This document shows, piece after piece, positions 10,601 to 21,465 of a stretch of DNA of 64,000 nucleotides (position 1 is the first letter of the stretch; the number at the start of each line of letters is the position of its first letter). Below the pieces are notes generated by a model. That model was not told the DNA's origin, made no database searches, and saw only the letters and a program-made list of their open reading frames with translations. A program made the translations under genes and the position numbers. This DNA is from Cordilura impudica (taxonomy: Eukaryota > Arthropoda > Insecta > Diptera > Scathophagidae), in NCBI GenBank assembly GCA_963682025.1, contig OY821521.1, positions 101,299,354 to 101,363,353 of the forward strand, in the 5' to 3' direction.

Positions 10601-12462
10601 CAACTCTCCGATTATATTTCATTTTTTTTGGGGGGTAGGGGCTTTTGGGGTGATTCTAGGAATATATTTTTTCGTCGGTCGAGCCTATTTCCCGAGTTAT
10701 GGACTTCCGAAGTTTTGACTTGGACTTGTATATAACTTTGTTATTTAATATCGGATTTCAGCGACATATATACATATCATTTGAAAGCTTACTTGTGTGG
10801 CTTTCATTTGATATTTTTAAATTTAAAATCTATTAACCCATTATGAACCTATTTAAAATTTTGTATTTTCGCAAGTTTTTTCTTAAATATGGAATTATCT
10901 AGTAAAGAGCCATATATCATGTGTGCTTTTACGTAAACTGAATAAAAGCTGGGTCCACTAGCCTCATTTTGATACATATTTCGACCTGTTAACCCCTTCT
11001 GGACCGGATATATTAGGGATTTTACCTAAACTTTTTAGTTTTTTCGAAATATATATTCCTATTTTTACGGTATTTCTAGTGGACCCAGCTTTTATTCAGT
11101 TTACGTAAAAGCACATATTTAAGAAAAAAACTTGCGAAAATACAAAATTTGAAATAGGTTCATAATGGTTTAATAGATTTTAAATTTAAAAATATCAAAT
11201 GAAAGGCACTCAAGTAAGCTTTCAAATGATGTATATGTCGCTGAAATCCGACAAAAAAGAAATGTTTTCCTAGAACCGCAATAAAATGTTTTGTGTTGAG
11301 AATTTGAAGCCGATCGGGGAGATGCCCCTAAACTCTACTTAAGCCAGATAGTCACACACAGTCACGAAGATATTCAAAACTCACATGCATAAGGAAAGAA
11401 TAATAAGAACTGTGTTTTTATGGGTTAGATTATTTCGTTTCTCAAATCAAAATTAATGCTTACTTTGTTGTGTGTCTGTTGCATCTTTTTCTTGTGATTT
11501 ATCATTGTTGGCATTTGCAGCTGAAGTTTGCACAATCAGATCTTCAAGGTCAGAATTAATGCTAACTATAGAGGGTTGTTTTCCAGGTACTACAATAATA
11601 GATTCATCTGATTTGGAACTCGCTAAAGATTCCTTAAGTATGGTCTCACTGGCTGAATATTGTTTTTGTAAGTTGTCAACAATATCTTTGGTCTCATGCA
11701 TCTGTGAGGGCCGCTGTTCATGCTCTAATTTAACTTTGACGACTTCTTCGTTTGTAGGTCGACGTAATTTTGCTCTCAACCCAACTTCTTTGAGATTCTT
11801 TTCTGATTTAAGTTTTGCAGCACGTTGTGGACGGCCAGAAGAAGATTCATCTAAGACTGGTGTTGGAGCAACAATAGGAGCTGGAGGTGGTGGCATTAAC
11901 TTGGTAGCATCGGATTTTCTTTCGGTGCTAGTATCGAGTTTTTTTTCAACATCTACTTCAGTCCTTGGTGCAGCAATTGGCGCTGAATCAGTCGCATAAA
12001 TAGCATCCGCTGATGCCAATAGATCAGCATTGGAACGTTTACTTTTACTTGGGGTTAGTGAAGCATTACTAACTGTATTACGCGGAACATCTTCTGAATT
12101 GTAAACAATTTTTTTTTTTAAAATAATTTTTATGTAAATTAAAAATTCACCGTACCATCTTCTTCAGATTCATTTAGCAATGAAAGCCTCTTTATGCGCT
12201 TCTTTGTTTGTTGTGGTGATGCTGATGGTACATCTTTTAATTTCTCTTTAGCAGCTGCTGGCATAGCAGCTGGACCCCATAACAAAGCGCGCAAATTAAC
12301 AAGCCATTCCTAGTATTATTTTTTAAAATTCGTATTTAGTTTCAACTTCTCTAAAAGCTTACTTACCTCTGTCAATTGCTCCAAATTCCTTGGATAGGTT
12401 TCAGTTAATTCATACATATTTGTTAAATCCTGTATTATATCTGTTATATCATTTAATTCCAT
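7626..12462 (-). CDS. Incenp: Inner centromere protein (INCENP), complete gene
   Basis: Scaffold of the chromosomal passenger complex; its C-terminal IN-box binds and activates Aurora B at centromeres and the spindle midzone. Coding exons on the minus strand: 12462-12367, 12309-12156, 12093-11464, 9861-8907, 8847-8730, 8537-7880 and 7819-7626. They total 2805 bases, or 934 aa plus stop; all introns are GT..AG. The N-terminus, MELNDITDIIQDLTNMYELT, is where the family binds Borealin and Survivin. FNPLAQSPVKMRVEAF sits at about 612-627. A long charged single helix (E/R/K/Q rich) spans about 729-830. The IN-box runs from about 842 (HEDDSTDDED, then PPPSWSRSHMRG across a 60 bp intron). Near the end, KRNSSVLWS (about 916-924) corresponds to the Aurora B-phosphorylated TSS motif. 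The middle is poorly conserved and Thr/Asp rich. It is longer than I recall for the Drosophila protein (about 755 aa). Transcribed divergently from Br140. Confidence 0.93.
10097..11403 (+). mobile_element. TTAA-flanked satellite-bearing element, copy 2, in Incenp intron 3
   Basis: Starts with ACTCTTTCTTTTAACTCATA after TTAA (10093-10096), then a GTCTGTCTGTC run, GGACCCCATTCCC and about four roughly 120 bp monomers with TCCGATCGATCT and CACGCACAGTCACG. It resumes after the nested insertion at 11,346 with TATTCAAAACTCACATGCAT and AAGGAAAGAA. Its right terminus has decayed compared with the copy ending at 62,088. It occupies most of the 1602 bp intron 9862-11463. Confidence 0.65.
10580..11345. 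mobile_element. Nested hAT-like fold-back MITE
   Basis: Inserted into the satellite-bearing element with flanking 8 bp AGATAGTT (10572-10579) and AGATAGTC (11346-11353). The uninterrupted sister at about 62,018 reads AAGATAGTCACA, so the empty site is visible within this window. The ends match for about 33 bp (AGTTTAGGGGCAACTCTCCG on the left, the complement of AGTTTAGGGGCATCTCCCCG on the right). Long internal arms are also complementary. For example, TTTTACGTAAACTGAATAAA near 10,930 pairs with its complement near 11,090-11,110, and TTGTATTTTCGCAAG near 10,860 pairs with CTTGCGAAAATACAA near 11,130. The whole 766 bp unit is therefore a large imperfect hairpin with a loop near 10,980-11,075. 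The 8 bp duplication suggests the hAT superfamily. Confidence 0.75.
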
Positions 12463-12670
12463 TTTTATTTTATAAATAAATCAAGCAGTATGTTATAGCG
12501 TTCCTTTGTTCTTTCGCGGCTGAAACGAAATCCACTCGAAAATTTTTAAAATGATTTAACCGCCATTTTTAATAATTTATGGATTGTGGGACGTGTTTAC
12601 AGAGTTGTCTCTAACATGTAGCAACATAACCTCAGCGTTGCATAAAAAACAAAATTTTTATAAATACTTG

Positions 12671-13828
12671 CAGCCGTATTCATAAAAAAATCTTAAATCA
12701 GGTTTTAAATACAAATTAGTTAAAACACATTTTAAGCCTAAAAAAGGTTTGTTCAAAATTCGTATTCATAATCAATATTTTAAGTAATAAACGTTTTAAC
12801 GTTTTATTAAAATTCATATTGGCAACACTATATATTTTATTTGTCACTTGAGTCGTAATGATGCAAAACCATGGTTATTAATTCATACGGTATTCGTATC
12901 TATAATTGTTTTGCGTGTTTGAGAAAAATATGGTGTTTATATAAAAAAAAAATAATGATAAACTTCTCTATTAAATAAATAAAGAAACACAATTAAGTGA
13001 AGTGATAAGTAGAAATGTAATTTTGGTGGTCATTTTTGCAGGTTATAAAATTATTGAAATAACCAGGGGTCGAATCGTCGCATTCGTTATCGAAATTTGG
13101 TCGAAATTTTTCGAAATTTTTCGATCGAAATTATTTTTTTATTTTCCAAAATAAAATACTAAGAGTAATTTTACTCTGTCTTAGCTAACGAGTTATGGTC
13201 CATAGTTAATAGTAAAAGTGAAACGAGGTCTGAAGATTGTTCGTCTTCTTTAAATAATAAACCAAAATATGGAACTTCGATTGAGTTTACTCGATATCGA
13301 ATGCGACGATTTGCCCCCAGATTTATTTAATTTATTTGATTGTTTACAATTTGTATAAATACTTTGATTGATGTACAATAACAAAGAGGTTTATAAGCGC
13401 AAGCGTTCCTTATCAGGAATAGAAAACGGGTCGCACCTTTTTTAAAATTTTCTCTTGATCATTTGAGATTTGGGCAATAGTTTCTATTGTAAACAAACTA
13501 CAATTAAAACGTAAAATTTTGTCAATGAAAATAGTTCTTTCCAATTCTATTAATCAAATATAGTGTGTCCATTATTTATTAAAAAATCAACTAACTTCTT
13601 TCGATTGAATGACAATTTTTCGCTACAATATTCCAAATGAAAACAAACACAAAGCTAAAAATACAAATGTCATTTTTAAATAGGTTTGAAATAGGGTCGA
13701 ACCAATTTTAAAATTATTTTATTCACACAAGGTTTAAAATAGGCATTTTAAGCTAAAAATACAATTTTATCGATTTTTTGCTTAAAATGGATTTGAAATG
13801 CTGATTACAATTTTTATGGATACGGCTG
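12671..13828. mobile_element. Harbinger-like MITE upstream of Incenp
   Basis: Inverted ends CAGCCGTATTCATAAAAA (12671-12688) and TTTTTATGGATACGGCTG (13811-13828), flanked by TTG (12668-12670 and 13829-13831). The sub-terminal parts are also complementary in pieces (TTTTAAGCC and GCTTAAAATG words). The 3 bp duplication fits PIF/Harbinger. It begins about 210 bp from the Incenp start codon and carries a second MITE at 13,066-13,318. Confidence 0.55.
13066..13318. mobile_element. MITE family with GGGG...CCCC inverted ends, copy 2 (nested)
   Basis: Left end GGGGTCGAATCGTCGCATTC, right end complementary to GGGGCAAATCGTCGCATTCG. It matches 6713-6918 along its length but has an extra AAATTTTTCG-type duplication near 13,095-13,125. 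It sits inside the Harbinger-like MITE. Confidence 0.65.
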
Positions 13829-14126
13829 TTGATGTTTTGCGTCATGCGCACTGTTTTTGAACGAAAAAAATATGTTAAAATATAGAATATTAAGTGTTCA
13901 TATGTTCAGCTAACAGTTTGACTGTTCCATGTAATAGGTAACCAAGAATATAATTCCTCCGAACTTCCATACAACACGCAAAAGAAAGTAGATTCCAACA
14001 AGGTATACGTGCCGTTGCCTGGGCCAGAATAAGGATTTTGAGGAACATAAAATTGATTCTAATCTGGTTAACTCCAAGAATGATAGAATTGAGATTACGC
14101 CATCCCGCGGACAGTATTAAAATGTT

Positions 14127-15429
14127 TACGTGATAAGTTGTAATAATTTGTACAAATTATCACAAAATTTACTGGATCCTGTTCGTTTACTTCAAAAACC
14201 CAGTAAAAGAGAACAAATCAGAGCGTAAAGTGACAGTTAATTTTTTGAAAACTTGCTAGTTTTTACTGGATATATTTGTGCCAGTAACCCCCCTATCTCA
14301 CATCACACTGCAAGTTCGAAAAACTCAATACACTCACATTTTTTTTTTACTAATACACACACATTTTCCGCAGTGGTCACACTAACCCCCCTATCTCACA
14401 TCACACTGCAAGTTCGAAAAACTCAATACACTCACATTTTTTTACTAAAACACACACATTTTCCGCTGTGGTCACACTAATGGCACCAAATTTTTCGTGC
14501 GAGTAGTGGCTGCCACTAACGATGATTAATGTTACCCTGTTATAAATTTAATGCAAATTTACTGGATTCTGCAAAATTGTAATTAAAGTTTTAACTTGTT
14601 AAATCTATTATGATTTATTTCTTGAAATGCGCATATAAAAACGCAAGTTTGTTAATTATAGAGCATAAATATTATTAACTATTGTTAAAATAAAACTAAT
14701 AATAATAAATGTAAACATTTTCCCTCAAACATGTGCCTGTATAATAAACTCGGTAACTCTTTTTAAAATAAAATAAGAGAGAGAAATGAACAAATTTTTT
14801 CAAGTTTACGATTCGACAACATTTTAAAAATGAGATTGCAGTCAGATGTGTGAGCATAAAAGTTAATAGCGATGGATTCGACTAATTCGAACAATTTTTC
14901 GTTGATAATACGTACACAACGATTTTACAATTTCAGTGTGATGTGAGATAGGGGGGGTTAGAATTAGCAAACAAGAAAAAACATATGTTTGAAAAACATA
15001 TGATTGAGTTTTGTGGTAAATAAAGCAAAAATACTACAATTCTATTTCTGTGCAAAATTTTTAAATAATAGTTCTGAGGAAATTAACGATAGAAGTAAAT
15101 AAATATTCACATAAGCAGGTTTAATTAAAAATATATGTGTTCTGCCAATTTACTTCATAATAAATGTTTATTTTCAAAAGCAATAGAAACTAATAGTTTC
15201 AATGAATATTTTTACATGTTAAATAAAATAAATTCTTCTAATTAATGTATATTTCTTTTTTAATTTAGAGATTAATTTCTTAACTTTTAAATGTCTTTAC
15301 TATCAGCTGTTCTATGAGCTTGCAAATTCTTATAAATTGCTGTTCGTTTACTAGTTTGGATATTTAAGTTTTTGAGAACTAATTTTTCTTACTCTCTGAA
15401 ATTTCGGTTTTTGCTGGGTTTTACAGAGC
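14127..15429 (+). mobile_element. TA-flanked MITE family, copy A (GCTCTGT ends)
   Basis: Contains GTTTACGTGATAAG at the left, CAAAATTTACTGGATCCTGT, CCAGTAAAAGAGAACAAATC and AACTTGCTAGTTTTTACTGG. After the nested insertion it has AACATATGTTTGAAAAACAT and ends with GGGTTTTACAGAGC followed by TA. The inverted sister 35,445-36,809 and a partial at 28,245-28,530 share these blocks. The first bases of the left terminus (GCTCTGTTC) are lost here. Compared with the sister it lacks the A-rich array in its right half. Confidence 0.6.
14285..14960. mobile_element. Nested MITE with CCCCCC-rich inverted ends
   Basis: Left end TAACCCCCCTATCTCACATC, right end its complement GATGTGAGATAGGGGGGGTT (14940-14959). 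The left 108 bp is present twice in tandem (starting at 14,285 and 14,393), each with the inverted end and a CACACACATTTTCCGC block. The sister sequences at 28,395 and about 36,585 run uninterrupted through GCCAG(T/C)AAGAATTAGC, so the insertion point is clear; the duplicated target is TA or TAA. Confidence 0.7.
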
Positions 15430-16020
15430 TAAACTTTTATGTTTATTTGTACGTTTATACATAAACAATAACATGGTAACATTGGGAAAGTTTCTTATTT
15501 TTAGAAACAATTTTATTTGTATAAATTCGTTCATTATTAATTTTATATTCACTAAAACACTAAACAGTATTTGAACAAATTTTTAAAGGCTATTGTCCTG
15601 TACTTTAGAAAAACGTTACTAAATGTTTTTGTATTACGTTGTAATTTTATTAACTTTCTTCTTTCGTCTATCGATATTTTGATCAATTTCGGAATTTAGT
15701 AACCTTATTCTAAAGTACATTCTACATCTAAAAAAAGCTTTTTCACCTCCTCATTTGCTTCAATGTCCTTTCCTTCCAACAAATGTTTTTTGAAATATTT
15801 AAAAAAAATTGGATCTCACGAAAGGGTAAAAAATATAATTATTTAATTAAAAACACCGAAAATTTTTGTTTTTCGAACAATTTCTCACTTTTTTCTATAC
15901 GCGCAGGGGGGTAAATTTCTATTTCACAATACAATCACAAAAACAGCGTAACATGAAGTAAGTCAAAATCGGTGTGACTTATGATTGTATTGGTGAAAAA
16001 ATTATGATATGTAATGCTGA
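15430..16020. other. AT-rich intergenic DNA
   Basis: No gene seen. From about 15,935 the sequence (CGTAACATGAAGTAAG, then GATTGTATTGGTGAAAAA) matches the inner part of the MITE copy at 36,200-36,270, so a partial second copy of that family begins here and runs to about 17,240. Confidence 0.4.
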
Positions 16021-16021
16021 T

Positions 16022-16096
16022 GGAACATTAAGTGGAACATGAAGATGTTCCAGGAACATGTTCCACTTAATGAAGATGTTCCAGGAACATGTTCCA
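16022..16096 (+). repeat. Short palindromic tandem repeat (GGAACATGTTCC)
   Basis: GATGTTCCAGGAACATGTTC occurs twice in tandem, about 33 bp apart, centred on the 12 bp perfect palindrome GGAACATGTTCC. Additional GGAACAT half units lie just upstream. Confidence 0.7.
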
Positions 16097-16663
16097 GTAG
16101 CAATGTTTCATCTCAAAATTCATGTTTCAATTTTGGTTCCTCAAACATCAAATTATTTTGGTTCCATCGTCTGTATCGATGTTTACTATTTTTGCTCTCT
16201 TATTTCATTGAGAGCAGTCATGTTATAATGTTGTTTTGTATATCGGAGTAAAGAAAATAAAAGAGAGACTATAATTGCGAAATTTTAACACAATGAATGA
16301 ATTTAATTTTAGTTTTATAAAAAAAAAAAAAATTCACATAAAATTAAAAAAAAAATTTTGGTTTTATAATAATAAAAGAAGTAGTACATATAAAATTTAA
16401 TTTTATATGAAATGTTTGTTAAGGTCTTTAATTATCAATTAATTGCATTTTATATAAAATGGTTACTGAAGTTCTTTAATTATAAATTAATTGTATCTCT
16501 TCTTTATTTTCGTACAACAGTGCATCAATTGTTATTAATAATAACAATAGCTGTCATCTCACTCTGTCCGTCTCTTATTAAAAATTTCTTTCTTTCTTTG
16601 TTCCAATTAATGTTCCATGAACAATGAAAAATGAAAAACGAAAAATAAAAAAATAAAAAATAA

Positions 16664-16850
16664 GCGCCCCGGTAGGTGAGTAGGTAGCGTGCTCGCCTAT
16701 CATGCGGGTGTCGTGGGTTCGATTCCCACCAGAGGCTTTGGTCTGTCGCTGCAAAAACACCAGCCATATGGTCTTCGTCACTCGGCTTTTCCCTGGACCC
16801 AAATTAGAATACAAATTTACTTTGCATTGTAATTAATATAAATAAATAAA
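16664..16850 (+). mobile_element. tRNA(Asp)-derived SINE
   Basis: The 5' 75 bases fold like a tRNA. An A-box-like GGTAGGTGAGTAGG is at 16,671. The five-pair anticodon stem CTCGC/GCGGG has loop CTATCAT (anticodon ATC, tRNA-Asp-like). A perfect B box GGTTCGATTCC is at 16,716. A non-tRNA body of about 110 bases follows (GTCTGTCGCTGCAAAAACAC, then CACTCGGCTTTTCCCTGGAC) and it ends in an A/T-rich tail. The acceptor stem pairs poorly and there is no clean pol III stop after the tRNA part, so this is a SINE head and not a functional tRNA gene. It is inserted in the A-rich array on both sides. Confidence 0.8.
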
Positions 16851-17414
16851 ATAAAAAATAAAAAATGAAAACTGAAAAATAAAAAATTAAAAATAAAAAA
16901 TAAATTAAAAATATAAAATGAAAAATAATGAATGAAAAAAGAAAAATAAAAAATGAAAAATGAAAAACGAAAAATGAATAATGAATAATAAAAAAAGAAA
17001 ATTGAAAAATAGAAAAATAAAAAACGAAAAATGAAAATTAAAAAACGATAAATTGAAAAATAACCGGTTAAAATATTAAATAATAATAAATGTTGTTATA
17101 TTAGCGAGCACATGCAGTTGTTTGCTATAAGTGATGCATAGATGAAGCTTTCTGTTTGATTTTAAAAAAGTGTCATAAAAAAATCTTTAATTACCAGATG
17201 TTTACACATCTCCCCTGTGATCGCATTTTATCATTTTTGGCTCAGTGCACACCTCATGATTACGTTTTTTCAGCTTTTTTGTTTTTTAACACACTTCACT
17301 GAATGTTTTTATTAATTTTAATTATTTAATATTGTTTTTAATAAAATATATAGCGAAATTTTTAATTTATGTCAAGAACTCATTTAATATTTTTTTGAGA
17401 ACTGTCATTCTTGG

Positions 17415-18112
17415 TTAAGGGGGTTTTAAGGTTTTAAAAGTTAAAAAAAGTCGTATTTTCATAATTCTTTTTTGAAGATATGAATAATGTTGGATTTCAT
17501 ATACACGTTATAACATAACATTTGAAGAATCTTTGAAAAAATTTTCAATAAAAAATTGTAGTAAATAAGTCCGTGACAGCGAATCTCCGGAGGCGCCTCG
17601 ACAAAAAGTTGTTTTGCGGTGAACATCATAACTCGTTACCGGATCATGTGAAATAAAAAATTGAAAAACATTTAAAATATGACATGTTTCCTGAGGTAGT
17701 GACGAAGAGTTTTTCATTTTTTTTTCGGCAGCATTTTGAAGTAAAAACACGATTTTTGCTATAAAATTTCGGGAATTTGTTGTTAATAAATGGGGAAGAG
17801 AATGGAAAATAAAAAAACTCTTCGTGGTTACCTGATGATTTATGTGTAGATATACTGTGTAAAATATCAAAAGAATCGGTCAAGTAGATTTTGAGTTATG
17901 ATGTTCACGGACTTCGAAGATTTATTTGCGAGAAAATCGATTTAAAGTTTTTTAAAAACTGATTTATATACGATATACCGTATGAGGCCGGTCGCTTGAA
18001 ACGCTGTATCGTCTTAAGTTTTGCTCCGATTTACTTGAAATTTGGACACAACGCTCTCGACATGTGTACATTCAGAAAGAGAAATGCAAAATAGGTTTTA
18101 AAACCCTCCTTA
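17415..18112. mobile_element. MITE with TTAAGGGGGTTTTAA-type inverted ends
   Basis: Left end TTAAGGGGGTTTTAAGGTTT, right end complementary to TTAAGGAGGGTTTTAAAACC. Internal complementary words GTGAACATCATAACTCG (17,620) and GAGTTATGATGTTCAC (17,892) allow a second stem. Non-coding; the minus-strand reading frames here show no domain. Confidence 0.55.
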
Positions 18113-18369
18113 ATTCTACTAACAAAATTGGTTAATTTTTCAGTTATATATTCTTCCTTTATTAATTTTTACATATTAATCTTTACATATAGATATTGCA
18201 ACAAATAATATATAGGATCCAAAGATATTAAATAGTTTTTTTTTATTTTTTAATTTTTTAATTTTAATATATTCAAATACTTTCTGAAAATATTTATATG
18301 CTTATAGGAGGTTTATTAGAAATAATAGACCTCTATAAGCATATAATTTTCAATTTGGTGATTTCTTTT

Positions 18370-18790
18370 TTAATTTTACGTTATTTCTCTACATTCTCTT
18401 ATTAGTGGTAAGAAGACTTCAATTTTGGCAAAGTACTTGTTATTAATCCTTGTTATGAAATCGATAACTTTTTCATAACCTGTTTCTTCATGAAGAAGAT
18501 TTGTAGGATACCTCCAGGGCTTTTTATTTATCGTTTTAAGACATATGTTTTGTATAATTTGTAGGCGTTTTAGGTGACAGTTGGCAGCGTCACTCCAAAT
18601 AGGACACGCGTATGTTAATATCGGCCTTATAACACTTTTGAAGAGTAGATTTTTATTTTTGGGGTTTTGAAATGACCTTCTATTAAGTAGTGGCTATAAT
18701 GCTTTAAATGATTTTATAGCTTTTTGGCACGTAGCCATAATATATTGTTTAACTGTAAGCTTTTTGTCCAAGAAACTCCGTTAAATTGGT
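18370..18790 (-). pseudogene. LINE reverse transcriptase C-terminal relic
   Basis: The minus strand reads CPIWSDAANCHLKRLQIIQN near 18,600-18,545, then CLKTINKKPWRYPTNLL, which is the post-RT motif of jockey-clade LINEs (pattern CPIW..A...H...LQ..QN..L). Upstream the frame decays toward 18,790. Only about 400 bp remains. Confidence 0.65.
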
Positions 18791-20270
18791 TAATTGTATG
18801 TAAATATTTATTACATTATATTTATCATAGAAATATGTGAAATTTTTTGTTTATATTTAATTAATACATTATCTCAAATATTAGGGCTATGGATAAAGCG
18901 CCTATTCTTGAATATTACAAATTTATTAAGGTATTTATAAATACTATAATTAACAAAAAATTTTAAAGTAGTAAAATATTTTCTTTTCGATATTTATGAC
19001 ACATGCTACATGGGAATTGTTATAACCAAATAGTTTATACAAACAGGAATATAAAACACCAACGCTGCGTGCCTAGGGTTATTATGAAATTAAAGATGGT
19101 ATTTCATAGTCTTTTTGGCTGTGTGTACTTTTTTTGGTTAATCCAATAATTATGCTTTTTGGTTGAAAAATACGATATAAAACCTCTTGTGTGTCTATTT
19201 ATTTGTTTGTTTGTGTAAGCTTCAGGCTAAAACGGCTAAACCTATTTTCTTCAGATTTGCTTGCGGATAGTGTATAATCGAGAAGGAACATCTCTTGTGG
19301 AAATTTAAAATACTAAACACTTCTCCTGTGTTATTATTAACCGCAAATCAAAAAAAGTGACAACATATTATCTAGCATGTTCTAAACATTGTCAAGAATA
19401 TGTGCAATATTTGAAAAGGAGCGTGGTTCCTTCCATAAAAGCAATTATTTTAAATTTCCAACTCATCTCATCCGAATTCAATACAAACTGTAATTACATC
19501 TGCATAACTTCACAGCAAATAAGGAAAGAATTGCACGTGTGGGCGTGGCAATTTTCGTACACCCAAAAATGTTAAAATGCTTAAAATGTACCTAAAATAA
19601 TTCGAAAGGAATTTGGCAAGGCAGTTTATAGCACCAATCGCAATCTCAAATATACGGAGGCATGAAAAAAGAGGCGTGTCACCTGCCTCCCATATTACCT
19701 TCCTTTTTAAGGTATTGGTAATGAATGTGAGAAGTTTTGGGAAGCCTGTGGGATCTTGGGGTTAGGGGAAAATAGCACACAGTGGGAGAAACTGTATTTA
19801 TCCTTTTTCAAAAAAAAAACAATAATTCAACTTATGGTGAGGCTCTCACAATTTCTGAGAACAAATTGAACGCAATTGTTGGCAATTGTTTCAAGACCAC
19901 ATCGTCGGGAAACCCCATGTGATGGTTTTCCAAAGAAATGAATTACAATCTTCCAACAATAAATACATATATTGCAGAGGTGATTCCAAAATTATTTTCT
20001 GCATAAAAAGATTTTTTAATCAAGTGCTGATGTGTACTAAAATGGAGGGAGAAACTCTTTATTTTAGATGCTACAGGAGACAACATCAAAACATTTCTCC
20101 TGAATATTTTGTAAGCTCTGATCCGTAAAGATGCAAGTTATTGCATTACATAACCAATCGAGCTTCTTAACTTTGTCTAATTGTCTAGAGATCCATACCA
20201 CAAATTAAAACTCAAAATAGGAGCACCTATAACGTTCATACGAAAAACTAATGTTCTAAACCTTTGTAAT
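18791..20270. other. Intergenic, unassigned repeat-like DNA
   Basis: Low-complexity and transposon-like fragments, for example ATTTGTTTGTTTGTGTAAGC near 19,200. I could not attach any to a family. Open frames here (72-80 codons) show no domain. Confidence 0.3.
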
Positions 20271-20279
20271 TAATGGTCA

Positions 20280-20620
20280 TTAAGAATAACACATATTGCC
20301 CGTATTTTTATTGGAGCAATGATATATAAAGGCTTAGTAAGAAGGTAGTTGTATTTATTTCTGATTTGCAATGACCGTAAACAAATTATAGGTTGAAATG
20401 CGGTACAAATTGGAAACATAATATTTTTCTCTGCCTCACAATGTTCCATTAAGAATAGCTCAAATTTCCCGTAATTTTATTGGAGCAATGATATATAAAG
20501 GGTTAGTGAGAGGGTTTTTTCTCATTTGCAATGACCGTAAACAAATTATAGGTTCAAATGCTGAAGATATCGGAGCAGATTTGAAACATAATATTTTTCT
20601 CTGCCTCACATTTAACGTCT
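20280..20620 (+). repeat. Tandem duplication, 169 bp unit x2
   Basis: TTGGAGCAATGATATATAAA starts at 20,311 and again at 20,480, and AATGACCGTAAACAAATTAT recurs at the same offset, as does ATAATATTTTTCTCTGCCTC. The two units differ by small indels. It lies about 0.85 kb upstream of the Br140 start codon. Confidence 0.75.
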
Positions 20621-21139
20621 TCCATGTGACAAACAGCTTTTTCATTTGTTTTTTCACTTTTAGTAGCCATTCTGCAATACACATAACTCTTCGAGCAGCC
20701 TATGCATCTTATTTATTTGGTAGTATACTCTACCAGTCACATATTTTTGAAAAGAAGTTCCAATAAGTCGACTTAATTACGTTATTTTATTTGTATTTTA
20801 TATTAAAACCTGGGACACATATACTCTTTTTTGGCTGAAATGTTCCTTATTAAGTTAATTTTTGTTGTGCTATATGTACTAAAATTTGGATGTATTAATA
20901 ATAGTTTAATTAAATTGCAGTTTAATTAAATGGCATTTTCGGAAAGATGCATAAATTTATATAAAGTTATAAACATTATAAAAATATAACAAGAACATTT
21001 TTTAGAGTTTCTTTAGTGTTTCAAATAATTTAATGTTAATGCATAAGCCCAATATTTATAAAGTTTTGAATAAATAAAAATTTTGAATTGATTATTCAAA
21101 ATACAACCCTGTGATGAACTGCTGTGAATGAATTTTGTA

Positions 21140-21465
21140 CGATTACTCAGTACTCATAGTGAACAACACTACTGACTTTAGCGCCATTAATATGACAGCG
21201 AATTTGCGTGGAAAGTAAGAAACAAGAAGAAAAACGTAAATTAAGTGAATTAATAAAAATTGTACTCCAAAAAAAATTCTTGATTTTTTTATTGAGAAAT
21301 AACAACGCGAATTAAATAAAAATGCAAATTTAACACACAAAACGGAAAGCAGCATTTGCAGCAATAAACACAAGCAGCAACAATAAACAATTTTTACGAA
21401 ACGAAGAATACTGCAGCAAATAGCAGCAGTTGTACTAAAAAGAAAAACGAAAACACACACATACA
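21140..21465 (+). promoter_or_regulatory. Br140: Presumed Br140 5' leader
   Basis: A/C-rich leader with AACAACAGCAGC-type words directly before the ATG, typical of fly 5' UTRs. No TATA box is convincing and the transcription start is not determinable from sequence alone; an additional upstream non-coding exon cannot be excluded. Confidence 0.35.

Larger units (their letters stand above)
15935..17240 (+). mobile_element. Partial copy A2 of the TA-flanked MITE family, with A-rich array
   Basis: Matches the reverse complement of 35,640-36,270: the GTATTGGTGAAAAA block, an A-rich GAAAAATAAAAAATG array (about 16,620-16,660 and 16,845-17,060), AACCGGTTAAAATA and GATGTTTACACATCTCC. It is split by the SINE at 16,664-16,850. 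Boundaries are approximate. Confidence 0.5.

Noticed and set aside
11472..11999. 175-codon plus-strand frame inside Incenp exon 3, and similar antisense frames at 7,834-8,451 and 9,306-9,881
   Set aside because: They are antisense shadows of Incenp exons; the sense strand carries conserved INCENP sequence and splice sites.
16022..16096. Heat-shock element
   Set aside because: GAA and TTC units are spaced 3-4 bases apart instead of the 2 bases required for HSF sites.
16664..16740. Functional tRNA-Asp gene
   Set aside because: The acceptor stem does not pair properly, there is no T-run terminator after the tRNA part, and a non-tRNA body follows; a SINE head explains it better.
19886..20128. 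80-codon frame with GETLYFRCYR, thought to be a FLYWCH-type zinc finger
   Set aside because: Only one short word resembles the domain; the Cys/His ligands do not line up.
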